A stretch of 64,000 nucleotides of DNA from Hexactinellida sp. DTS-2022 (Eukaryota > Porifera > Hexactinellida). Location of the stretch: positions 3,596,001 through 3,660,000 of the forward strand of contig JAPNXP010000013.1 in assembly GCA_028753945.1 (NCBI GenBank). The letters are read 5' to 3'. Of the stretch, positions 1-9,625 are shown piece after piece. Position 1 is the stretch's first letter. Every line of letters starts with the position of its first letter. The translations under genes were made by a program, and so were the position numbers. A model generated the notes under the pieces. The model ran no database searches. It saw only the letters and a program-made list of their open reading frames with translations, and was not told where the DNA came from.

Positions 1-1
1 T

Positions 2-193
2 TGGGGATGGATAATGTCAGATGGTAATTGGAAGCCATTTTGGACAGAACTACCACAGGCACAAAAAGTGTGCTATGAACTAATCAGCTGCAACTGTAAG
101 AAGGCATGCAGAGGTCTGTGCAAGTGTGCCAAGGCCAGCCTTAACTGTACTGCACTTTGCAGCTGTGGAGGAAAATGCTTTGACGAAAGCTAG
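2..193 (+). CDS. C-terminal fragment of a Cys-rich (CXC-like) protein
   Basis: An open frame entering from the left edge ends at TAG 191-193 and gives about 63 residues. It starts WGW..., has WTELPQAQKVCYELISC, then a dense series of CxC pairs (CNCKKAC, CKCAKA, LCSCGGKC). This Cys spacing recurs at the C-terminus of many uncharacterised, often transposon-associated invertebrate proteins and resembles tesmin/CXC zinc-binding repeats. The start and main body lie outside the window, so function cannot be assigned. It may be host or mobile-element derived. A coding nature is well supported by the regular Cys pattern and the clean stop. Confidence 0.6.
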   Translation, partial: WGWIMSDGNWKPFWTELPQAQKVCYELISCNCKKACRGLCKCAKASLNCTALCSCGGKCFDES

Positions 194-1180
194 ATGGCGG
201 AAAACACATTACACTAAGCTATAGTACACATATGCTATTTATAAATCGTAGACTTCAGCCACCAGGAGGTACTGGTAACTTGAGTCAACATAAAATTATA
301 TTTAGTGGTTCCTCTAGCCACATACCGGATTTGATGCTCATGCAATACATATATAGGCTATAACCATGTAGAAAATGTTATAAAACTGGGAAATTTTTTT
401 TTTTGGCCACCCGAGGACACTGCAGAGTGGGGTCCACATTAAAAAATAATCTCTAGAGGTTACTCTACAAACATGCCAAATTTGATGCTTTTAGGAAAAA
501 GTGCACGATTGCTGCTTATATTCTGATTAACCGCCCCACTAAATTAGATATTGATACAAGATATCCTTAACTATATCTAAATTCATAGTTTACACTGACA
601 CGCCCCGAAACAGTGCGCAACTTTAAATATTTTAGCGAATTCCATTGTCACTTTGTGTTGCTATGAAAATGCTAAAACTAATTATTCGCTACTATTCAGT
701 AGTATATCTTATTTGGTTACCCAAATGTATGTAAATATTGTATATTAAGAACAACTGAGCACTTAAGTACAATTTCATCAATGAGAGCAGCGAACTATGA
801 ACTCATATTGGGATTTTGATATTGTAGGAAGTTAGTTTTGCACAATTCGGAGGTTATTTAGTGTGATGCGCAAGTGACAGCTATGCTAGAAAAAGTCATC
901 TAGGGTTTATATGAGTTCTAATACACATTATAGTTACATTCAATAACCATCTACCCCCTTTACATGAGTGTACAAATCCTTATATCCTTTGGGGGCCGGA
1001 CTTTTACGAAATATTCCCCATGTTCAAGATATTTTACAATAACTGTGGGTGAGTATTAAAAGATTGTTAACAAACCAAAAAATTTGTGTTTCATTGATTT
1101 ACAACAAATCGCCCAGAACTAAACTTAAAAGAGTGAATACATCATTTTTGATGATGCCATTCAATTCGCAGCTATCAATA
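194..1180. other. AT-rich stretch without recognised features
   Basis: No convincing ORF, RNA gene or terminal repeat is seen. A short T tract lies near 395. From about 1260 the 3' module of a B-type macro-unit begins. Confidence 0.5.
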
Positions 1181-1566
1181 ACCCATATGCATTTAATACA
1201 TTTCATATGTCTATCTGCAACCAGGATACCTATTCTTTACTAACTCCCAATTTAAACCACTATGCGTACCACCTATACAAGGGGATCTTGACACCTTAAG
1301 GTGATGATGACATAGTCAAAAAATGTATTTTTAGAATTTTGTGAATTAAATAATTCGCATGGGTTGGTTGGAGTTGGGTGAATACCCAACACGCACTTAA
1401 AAAATGCTGAGAGCATCACAGATTATATTCTACTGAAACTTGAATATCTCTCAAATAAAGTGAGCTAAATGGAGACTTCCAACTCACTAAGGGTCGTTGC
1501 CTTTTGAAACACCTTTCTGAAACAATTTGACACCTTCATAGTGATGATGACATGGCGAAAAAAAAT

Positions 1567-1678
1567 CCAAAATTGCAGCCTGTGCCGACAGCATGTTCCT
1601 TTGGAGGCACTATCAATAAACCACCACCAAAATATAGTGCCACCAAAGGAACATGCGTCGGCACAGGCTGCAATTTTT
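1567..1678 (+). repeat. Hairpin 1
   Basis: Imperfect inverted repeat of about 46 bp arms round a CAATAAACCACC loop. The right arm is cut short and runs straight into a minisatellite unit. Confidence 0.85.
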
Positions 1679-1855
1679 ACTGTGCCGACTATACTATAGT
1701 ATAGTGGCCCAGTTCTAATCTCACTGCCTTTATTTTTACTGTGCCGACTATACTATAGTATAGTGGCCCAGTATTGGAATCACTGCCTTTATTTTATTAC
1801 TGTGCCGACTATACTATAGTATAGTGGCCCAGTATTGGAATCACTGCCTTTATTT
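1677..1855 (+). repeat. Palindromic minisatellite, 3 copies
   Basis: Units near 1678, 1737 and 1798, each TACTGTGCCGACTATACTA followed by TAGTATAGTGGCCCAGT, then a variable tail (TTCTAATCTCACTGCC or ATTGGAATCACTGCC). The core is an almost perfect 35 bp palindrome with one bulged base. Confidence 0.9.
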
Positions 1856-2615
1856 TTTATATTTTTTCTCCGTAGTAGGTGCCCTGGACACACTTGTATA
1901 CATTGAGGGCTGAAACTTGGCATGTAGTTGCGGAGTGACCGTCTAATTTGCACCTGGGGTTACGATTTTTTATCAAATGATTTCAACACCTATTTAAACT
2001 AATTATGGCTCATAACATGAAATAATTTATATTGAGCTTGATAAAATTTACATGTACGGATAGATAATTAAATTCTAACACCTTTTGGCAATTCATCAAT
2101 GTTCAATTTGGCCTAGGTTTGTGCCATAATTGGGATGCCAATCCCCTGTGTTTCCTCACACTTCAGATTCAGTAAAAGTGTTAAATCAATTTCCATTGTT
2201 TCAAATTGTAATACATATATTGAATCTAATTCTATTGTTTCAACCTGTAATAATTATATTGATTTAACTTGTTAAATCTTACTCTATTGATTCAACTCGC
2301 GATAATTATATTGATTTAACTTATAAATTCCAGCTGGCTTCTATTTTATTGTAGTATTACTATACAATGGATTTATTAAAGTAATTTAATATAAGGAATT
2401 TGTTGATTTTACTCAACTCACCGTGGATAACATTGCTAAAATATATAACTAATAATATCATTTATTATCAATTCATAATGAATGAATGGCATTAAACTCA
2501 AGATGGTTTATGATAGAAACAAACTTCAAATTTATTTACCGTTCCTTGTGACTCGGAACAATTAACAAATGGTTCTTGACACCTTGAGGCGTTTTAGACT
2601 TGTCGAAAAAAAAAT

Positions 2616-2728
2616 CCAAAATTGCAGCCTGTGCCGACAGCATGTTCCTTTAGAGGCACTATCAATAAACAACCAACAAAATGTAGTGCCACCAAAGGAA
2701 CATGCGTCAGCACAGGCTGCAATTTTGG
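2616..2728 (+). repeat. Hairpin 2
   Basis: Full-length copy. The right arm has GTCAG in place of GTCGG, an unpaired change. It is followed by a 17-base T run and the CCGTAG junction, with no minisatellite. Confidence 0.85.
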
Positions 2729-3857
2729 ATTTTTTTTTTTTTTTTTTCTCCGTAGCAGGTGCCCAGGCCACACCTGTATACATTGAGGGCTGAAACTTGG
2801 CATGTAGTTGCGGAGTGACCGTATAATTTGCACCTGGGGTTACGATTTTTTATCAAATAATTTTAACACCTATTTAAACTAATTATGGCTATTACATTAA
2901 ATCATACCTTGTGAACTTGATCTAATTTTCATATTGGATAACAAATTTAATTCTACACCTTTTGGAAAATCAAAAATATTCAACTGTACGTAATTTATGC
3001 CACAAATCGGGGTTTAAATTTCTTTGTTTACTCACACTTCAGTTTCAGTAAAACTGTTAAATCTAATTCCATTGTTTCAACTTGTAATAAATATATTGAT
3101 TAAACTTGTTAAATCTTACACTATTGTTGGAACTTGCGATAATCTTATTGATTCCACTTGTGAAATCGAGTAGGCTTCTATTTAATAATTGAAAACTAAG
3201 ATTTTACATTCCTTAACAACAACATATTATCTGATTATATTTACTTCTGCGTGAATATTCTGCACAATGGATACACTGACATCATTAATTGCTCTGTCTT
3301 TAACTTGTAGAGAGGGTTTCCAATTAGATTATTGGGGTTATCGAGTGCGCTGAATTCAAATATTATAGTGAAATTCAATTTAAATTAATAATTATTAAAA
3401 ATAATTGAACTTAATATATTTTGCTGTACATAATAATGGTGTAAAATTATTAATAATTTGAATAATTCTATATACTAATTTGCTAAATGGCATTAATTTC
3501 AGAGATGATACAAATTAGAAACAAACTTTCAATTAATCAATTAATCCTTATGTCACTTAACACCTCTACAAATGGGTCTTGACACCTTGAGGTGATGATG
3601 ACATCGTTAAAAAAATGTGTTTTTACAATTTTGTGAATTATATAATGCGAATGAGTTGGTTGTTGTTGGGAGATCACCCAACACTCACATAAAAAATGCT
3701 GACTCATCACTTATTATATTCTACTGAAACTTGAATATCTTTGAAATGAAGTGAGCTAAAACGAAACTTCCAACTCACTAAGGGTCGTTGCCATTTGAAA
3801 CACCTTTCTGAAATAATTTAACACCTTCATAGTGATGATGACATGGCGGAAAAAAAT

Positions 3858-3969
3858 CCAAAATTGCTGCTGTGCCGACAGCATGTTTCATTAGAGGCAC
3901 TATCAATAAACGACCATCAAAATATAGTGCCACCAAAGGAACATGCGTCGGCACAGGCTGCAATTTTGG
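3858..3969 (+). repeat. Hairpin 3
   Basis: The left arm reads TTGCTGCTGTGCC and the right arm keeps the full GGCACAGGCTGCAA, so a one-base loss on the left is unpaired. Confidence 0.8.
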
Positions 3970-4073
3970 ATTTTTTTTCTTTTTTTTTTCTTTATCAACC
4001 TTTCCTTGTGGCTCGGATCAATTAACAAATGGATCATGACACCTTGAGGCGTTGATGACATCGCGAAAAAAAT

Positions 4074-4184
4074 CCAAAATTGCAGATGTGCTGACAGCAT
4101 GTTCCTTTGGAGGCACTTTCAATAAACCACCAACAAGATATAGTGCCACCAAAGGAACATGCGTCGGCACAGCTGCAATTTTGG
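4074..4184 (+). repeat. Hairpin 4
   Basis: Both arms lack one C relative to the commonest form (GCAGATGTGC against GCACAGCTGC), a paired deletion. It lies only about 105 bp after hairpin 3. Confidence 0.8.
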
Positions 4185-4194
4185 ATTTTTATTA

Positions 4195-4395
4195 TTACTG
4201 TGCCGACTATACTATAGTATATTGGCCCAGTTCTAATCTTACTGCCTTGGTTAGTTATTATTATTATTATTATTACTGTGCCGACTATACTATAGTATTG
4301 TGGCCCAGTATTGGTCTTAGTGCTTTGGTTACCGATTATTACTGTGCCGACTATACTATAGTATAGTGGCCCAGTTCTAATCTTACTGCCTTTAA
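4195..4395 (+). repeat. Palindromic minisatellite, 3 copies
   Basis: Units near 4196, 4274 and 4340 separated by ATT repeats and by tails of the GGTCTTAGTGCTTTGGTTA type. Confidence 0.9.
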
Positions 4396-4569
4396 TATTA
4401 TTATTATTATTATTTATTTATTTCTCCGTAGACGGTCCCCTGGGCACACCTTTATACATAGAGAGCTGAAACTTGGCATGTAGGTGCGGAGTGCCCTTCT
4501 AATTTGCACCTGGGGTTACGATTTATGATAAAATAATTTTATACCTATTTAATCCAATTATGGCTTAGC

Positions 4570-4708
4570 CAATTAAATTCGAGGGTTGTCCCAGTATGAA
4601 TTAGCAGCTAGCATCCAATTAGTATAAAAGGATTTCTATCAATTGTTGGTGTGCATATAGAATGCCTAACCGAGGCTGTAATTTAATTGGTCGAGAGTAA
4701 GAAGATTT
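4570..4708. repeat. Dispersed ~135 bp repeat, also at 13566-13702
   Basis: Shared text includes TCGAGGGTTGTCC, TTAGCAGCTAGCATCCAATT, GTGCATATAGAATGC and GGTCGAGAGTAAGAAG. Here the ends CCAATTAAATT and AATTTAATTGG are inverted repeats, so it may be a small MITE. The second copy is slightly shorter. A target duplication was not resolved. Confidence 0.6.
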
Positions 4709-5060
4709 AACTTATTAAATCTTTCACTATTGTTTCAACTTGCGATAATTAAATTGATTTAACTTGTGAATTCGAGCTGGCTTCTATTTAATTGACTTAT
4801 AGTCTTATACAATACAATGGATTGAATCAAATTAAATTTAATTAAATAAGGAATTTGTTGAATTTAAACTCACCTTGGATAACATTGCTAGAATACTTAA
4901 ATATTTATATTATTTATTATCTATACATAATCAATGGCAATAAATTCAAGATGGTTTAAGATAGAAATAAACTTCAAATTCAACAATAGTTCCTTAGTCC
5001 CGTAACTCCTTGTTAAATGAGTCTAAACACCATGAGGCGTTCATGACATGGCGAAAAAAT

Positions 5061-5171
5061 CCAAAATTGCAGCTGTGAAGACAGCATATTCCTTTGGAGG
5101 CACTATCAATAAAACACCACCAAAATATATTGCCACCAAAGGAACATGCGTCGGCACAGCGGCAATTTTGG
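5061..5171 (+). repeat. Hairpin 5
   Basis: Short-arm form with the paired C deletion. The left arm GTGAAGACAG has lost pairing with the right GTCGGCACAG, so it is partly degraded. It is followed by (ATT)n and the AGTCCGTAG junction of a B body. Confidence 0.8.
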
Positions 5172-6276
5172 ATTTTTATTATTATTATTATTAGTCCGTA
5201 GATCGTCCACAGAACAGAGTTTTATTAACTAAGAACTAAAATTTTCAGGACAGGTCTCTCATGGGTTACAGATGTGCACCTGGGGTCACGATTTTTGATT
5301 ACATTTTTTTGGACACATTTTTACACCTGTTTAATTTTAGAAAAGGAACAATAAATGGTGCGCGAATATTCAATTTATATGTATTCGATTGAGAATTAAA
5401 TTCTACACCTTTTTACAGTGCACGAATTTTCAAATTCCGCTTCATTTGTGCCACAATTGAATTGCAAATTTCATTTGTTTACTAACACTTCAGTTCTATT
5501 AGAAGTGTTAAATCTAATTCTATTGTTTCAACTTCTGATAATAATATTGATTCGACTTGTGAAACCGAGTAGTCTTCTATTTTCCAATTGAAAACTAAGA
5601 TTCTACATTCCATAACAAAGACAGATTATGTGATTATATTTACTTCTGCTTAGAATATTCTTGCACAATGGATACCTACATGGCTTATTTAATTCGAATT
5701 AATTCGCTCTGTGTTTAACTTATAGAGATGGTTTCCAAATAGATTATTGGGGTTATCGATTGCGCTGAATTCAAATATTATAATTCAATTCAATTTAGAT
5801 GAATAATTATTGCAAATAATTGAACTTAATTTATTTTGTTGTACATAATAATGGTGTTAAATAATTAATAGATCATTTAAATATTTTAACTAATTATCTA
5901 AATTTCATTTATCTCAGAGATTATACAAGATAGAGACAAACTTCCAATTTATCAATTGATACTTATGCCACGTAGCACCACTACAAATGTGTCTTGACAC
6001 CTTGAGGTGTTGATGACATCGTAAAAAAGGTGTTTTCACAATTTTGAGAAATCTATATTTAAAATGGGTTGGTTGGTGTTGGGTGATGACCAAACACAGA
6101 CATAAAAAATGCTGAGTCTTCACCTATTACATTGACTAAAAACTTGAATAACTCTGAAATGAAGTGAGCTAAAACGAAACTTCCACCACTCTAAGGGTCG
6201 TAACCTTCTGAAACACCTTTCTGAAATAATTTAACACCTTTATAGTGATGATGACTAGGACATTGCGAAAAAAAAT

Positions 6277-6389
6277 CAAAAATTGCGGCCTGTGCCGAGA
6301 GCATGTTCCATTGGAGGCACTATCAATAAACCACCATCAAAATATAGTGCCACCAAAGGAACATGCGTCGGCACAGGCTGCAATTTTGG
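6277..6389 (+). repeat. Hairpin 6
   Basis: Left arm GCGGCCTGTGCCGAGAG carries private changes; the right arm is of consensus type. Confidence 0.8.
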
Positions 6390-6570
6390 ATTTTTTATTA
6401 TTATTATTTATCCGTAGCCACTCCACAGAACATAGTTTTATCAACTAAGAGCCCAAATTTTAGGATGGGTGTCTCATAGGTACAGACGTGCACCTGGGGT
6501 TACGATTTTTGATTAACAAATTTTGGACACATGTTTAACACCTTTCAAAATTTGTCTGGACCATGAGTCA

Positions 6571-7341
6571 TGAAACATTAAAAACGTAATTTGGGCCAAG
6601 TGCACACATTGTGGAAGCTTATAAAACTTGTGTAATTTGGGCCATGAGCACACATTCTGGAACAGAGTTGCACGCGGGGCGGGCTGGCCCGCAAGCCCGC
6701 GGATGCGGGCCGAGTTTAATTATCAGCCCGCGGGCCTTGCGGGCCGATAATCTTTGTTGCGGGCCGTTGGCCCGCAACACCCCGCAATAGGTCCGCACAA
6801 CACGTTATACTGAACAATGGTCAGGACAGTCAAGTAGTTCAATGACCAATTAACTCAACATCTTGTTAAACTTTAGCAATTTACCCCAATTTACTGTAAT
6901 TACTATTTTCAGCTCATAATCCTTGTTATGTGTTTGTTGTTTGTTCGTCTAAACTTTAGAATGAAATCATTATTATATTAAACCAGGATCATGCCTGTGA
7001 TTGCATGCATTGGAGTATATTGCGCTTTCCGAGCATTTATGTACAATGTACTTCGTTATGTAAATTTAAGGGAATACACAAGGTACTTGATTATTTGCGG
7101 GCCGGTTGCGGGTTGCGGGGCGGGCCTATTTTTCATATCGGCCCGCGGGCCGTGCGGGCTGCGGGTCAGTTTAACCTAAATGGCGGGCCGCGGGGCGGGC
7201 TGCGGTTACAAAAATTCGGCCCGCGTGCAACTCTGTTCTGGAAGCTTATGAAACTTGTGTAATTTGGGCCATGTGCACACATTCTGGAAGTTTATGAAAC
7301 TTGTGTAATTTGGGCCATGTGCACACATTCTGGAAGCTTAA
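6571..7341 (+). repeat. 46 bp tandem repeat, interrupted
   Basis: The unit runs GAAGCTTATGAAACTTGTG then TAATTTGGGCCATGTGC then ACACATTCTG (46 bp). About two copies lie before 6662 and more than two after 7236. The gap is exactly a hAT MITE, and repeat phase is continuous across it. Confidence 0.85.
6663..7235. mobile_element. GC-rich hAT-type MITE
   Basis: The ends are CAGAGTTGCACGCGG and CCGCGTGCAACTCTG. The 8 bp duplication TTCTGGAA is at 6655-6662 and 7236-7243. The interior is packed with GCGGGCC words at both ends round an AT-rich centre, against an otherwise AT-rich window. No transposase is present, so it is non-autonomous. Short frames over it are composition artefacts. Confidence 0.92.
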
Positions 7342-8065
7342 AAAGCTCCTAAGTAACACGATATCTAATTTATCTAACTACTAGTTTATTATCTTATTTC
7401 TCCACTTTGTTTGGTACATACCTTATTACTCCCTGATTACTCCCTGATTATATTTTTGATTATAAAAATTTTGTCTAACTAAAAGCAATTTATATTAAAA
7501 ATTTACTTTTATCACCCTGTTATTAATATTAGCCACTATTATGCATTGATATATTTTATTAATAAATTTAATGGGAAATATCATAGTAACAGTTTCAGAA
7601 AGATGTAATAAATATACCACATAACTAACGTGTAAAGGATATAAACTAATCCATCAAAATACACAAATTCAGGACGGGAACTACTTGTTCTGGCTTGTAC
7701 AATGTTCAGGCTCGATTCTTCTCGCAGAGTAATAAGATAAAATGTCTTGATAACTGCCTGTTAGTAAGCTATATGGAAAGATAATTGATTATGCTGTGAA
7801 GTAGTGTTAATTAATTAATTTATTAATGAATAAATAGTAGGTTGGTCCAGGGTGTTATCCAGGCGTATTGAGCGCTCCTAAAGGAGCGTAATTTGGATGG
7901 ATTTTGATCTAGGCGTACAAAAATCGTGTCTAGGCGTACAATATCGAGAGATGCTCCCATAGACTTAATACAAAATGTGCAAACTAGGCGTACATAATGA
8001 AAAATTAACGAGCTCAAACTAAATCTAGGCGCGCAGAAATTTTTGTCTGGATGAAAGCCTGGGTT
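7342..8065. other. Unannotated stretch with AGGCGTAC repeats
   Basis: No gene is seen. Between about 7860 and 8035 the word AGGCGTAC, or a near relative, recurs four to five times at irregular spacing. Confidence 0.4.
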
Positions 8066-8190
8066 CGTCCCTCAGGACTGGCTCTGTACCTTTCCCCAAC
8101 CGCGAGCCTAACGGTTGAGGGATGTCAAGAGCTTACCTGAGAACACCGAACTTATCTCTTGACACCATTAGCGGGACCTAGGCTCAGGAC
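8066..8190. other. Isolated block with several nested stems
   Basis: This block has higher GC than its surroundings. Stems seen: CCCCAACCG 8094-8102 with CGGTTGAGGG 8112-8121; TGTCAAGAG 8123-8131 with CTCTTGACA 8156-8164; and GTCC near 8068 with GGAC near 8187. It resembles a folded RNA or a SINE head, but no clear A/B box pair fits. It lies beyond the 3' end of the integrase–OTU gene. Confidence 0.35.
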
Positions 8191-8944
8191 AATTTACCCA
8201 TTACATGAGACTGAGGGTTTTTATTAAACAGAAGGTTTAATAAAAACGATGATAACACAACGAAAGTTTTAACTGAAAGAAATGGAAATTTTGGCTAGTT
8301 ATTATCTCAGTATTCCACAACAACAACCAAATTATAGCCAGACATATATACTGAATTAGATAATCTTTTTTATGGCATACGACAGCGCTATATAACAATT
8401 ATTAATTAATATCGTTTCTAGCTGCTGTACCTAGTGTAGTATTAGTAAATTAATTATTCTATTTCTTTTTAATTAAAAACCAGTTTGTTTGTAAATTGTT
8501 CTAATTTCCTATTATAATTTAATCGAGAGTTCGCTATATGTTTATGAAACTGGATAAACGGAAGAATTGGCTTTGGAAATTTTTGTTGATCTAGTTCCAG
8601 GTATTATGAAGAACCCTAAGAATGCGAGGCGGTTTCCAATGAACCTAAAACTTAAAAGACAAAAACGCAAACAATATTAACTTCAACTAAAAAAATAAGT
8701 TTAAAACTCACTTGATTCCATAGGTGATATGTAATCACTTACCTAGTTGTTGTCATCAATTATTTACCTCGTAGATAACAGCTCGTCTCTCGCCACTGGG
8801 GATGTGCCGTTGTAGGTCACGTTTCCATTATCTGGGCTCGCCATGATAGGGATTGCGTTGCCTGAATAACCTCGAGCAGAGGTCCCCACAAAGTTCGATG
8901 TACCTTGTCTTTGAGCGCTTTCGAAAGAGTATTGTGAGTTGTTA

Positions 8945-9625
8945 TTACACTGTTAGGACTTCATCTGTTGTAGTTCCATACGTCGGGATAGGAGATTTCA
9001 GCATTGATACAACAGGTTCATAATGTAGGACGAAATTTTTGATGTAAAGATTGGCAGTTGGGCTGTTAGTAGATCTGAGCAAGCTCCAACGCACATGACG
9101 AATTACAGACTCTGGCATTCTATAATCGTTGTTAGCAACGTAGATATCGGCATTCAGAATAGCAGAAGCAGCCATAATTTCAACATCACTTCCCCAAATG
9201 GATTCACGGTAGATAGCGTTTTCGTGTGTGAGGTAATGACACGGTGTCGTTTGCTTTGATTTAAAATACCATCCAAGTTTTGTTGTCCCTTCACTGGCTA
9301 TAAATCGGCATATAATGGAACGAAGCTGTAGGTGGCTGTTTTCACTCCCAGTAATTATTTTGGAGAGACATCTGAAGAGACAATTACCATCTCCTTTGAT
9401 TTTCTCTGTCAGCTCTGGTTCGTATTTGCTTAGTGGCTGTCCAACGAGATCCGATGGTTGCTTGCTAACTGAATCAAATGTTATCCCCAAGAGAACACAT
9501 TTACTACGCTGCCAATTCTCATCTATAACAATAATTTTTGGGTCATCCGGATAGGCATCTGTAATAACGGTTTGATCTTTTTCGTCGAACGTGTCCCATA
9601 GCATCGTATTGAGATACTCCATCGC
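8945..9625 (-). CDS. Integrase–OTU gene, exon 6 (OTU cysteine protease)
   Basis: The acceptor is CATTATTAG|GCGATG, in phase with exon 5. KGDGNCLFRCLS carries the OTU catalytic Asp and Cys, WGSDVEIMAASAIL fits the family core, and FVLHYEPV has the catalytic His. OTU domains cleave ubiquitin-like modifiers. All three catalytic residues remain, so activity is possible. The C-terminal 25 residues after the His are Ser/Thr-rich with no named motif. Confidence 0.85.
   Translation of the reverse strand, partial: AMEYLNTMLWDTFDEKDQTVITDAYPDDPKIIVIDENWQRSKCVLLGITFDSVSKQPSDLVGQPLSKYEPELTEKIKGDGNCLFRCLSKIITGSENSHLQLRSIICRFIASEGTTKLGWYFKSKQTTPCHYLTHENAIYRESIWGSDVEIMAASAILNADIYVANNDYRMPESVIRHVRWSLLRSTNSPTANLYIKNFVLHYEPVVSMLKSPIPTYGTTTDEVLTV

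Larger units (their letters stand above)
1180..6570 (+). repeat. Macro-unit array 1 (six hairpins, A and B bodies)
   Basis: Six hairpins start at 1567, 2616, 3858, 4074, 5061 and 6277 (spacings about 1049, 1242, 216, 987 and 1216). After each hairpin comes a T or ATT tract, then CCGTAG, then a body. The A body runs through GCACCTGGGGTTACGATTT, TTGTTTCAACTTGTAATAA and CCGTGGATAACATTGCTAA. The B body runs through CAACGACAGATTATGTGATT, GGGGTTATCGAGTGCG and TCTCAGAGATGATACAAG. Some units are A/B mosaics, for example the one after 2728, which starts as A and ends as B. The 216 bp spacing at 3858-4074 means one unit has lost nearly its whole body. There is no conserved coding frame. Confidence 0.85.

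Noticed and set aside
2562..2833. Overlapping ORFs through hairpin 2 on both strands (and the same frames over other hairpins, e.g. 44254-44534, 51008-51347, 59134-59466)
   Set aside because: They translate the same inverted repeat and T/ATT tracts, differ in frame between copies, and have no shared stop/start logic; shadows of a repeat.
1180..6570. LTR retrotransposon reading of the A/B macro-units
   Set aside because: No TG...CA ends, primer-binding site, polypurine tract or gag/pol relic is seen; left only as a remote TRIM-type alternative.
6991..7262. Two ORFs inside the GC-rich MITE
   Set aside because: Caused by lack of stops in GCGGGCC repeats; they cross the element boundary into the 46 bp repeat.
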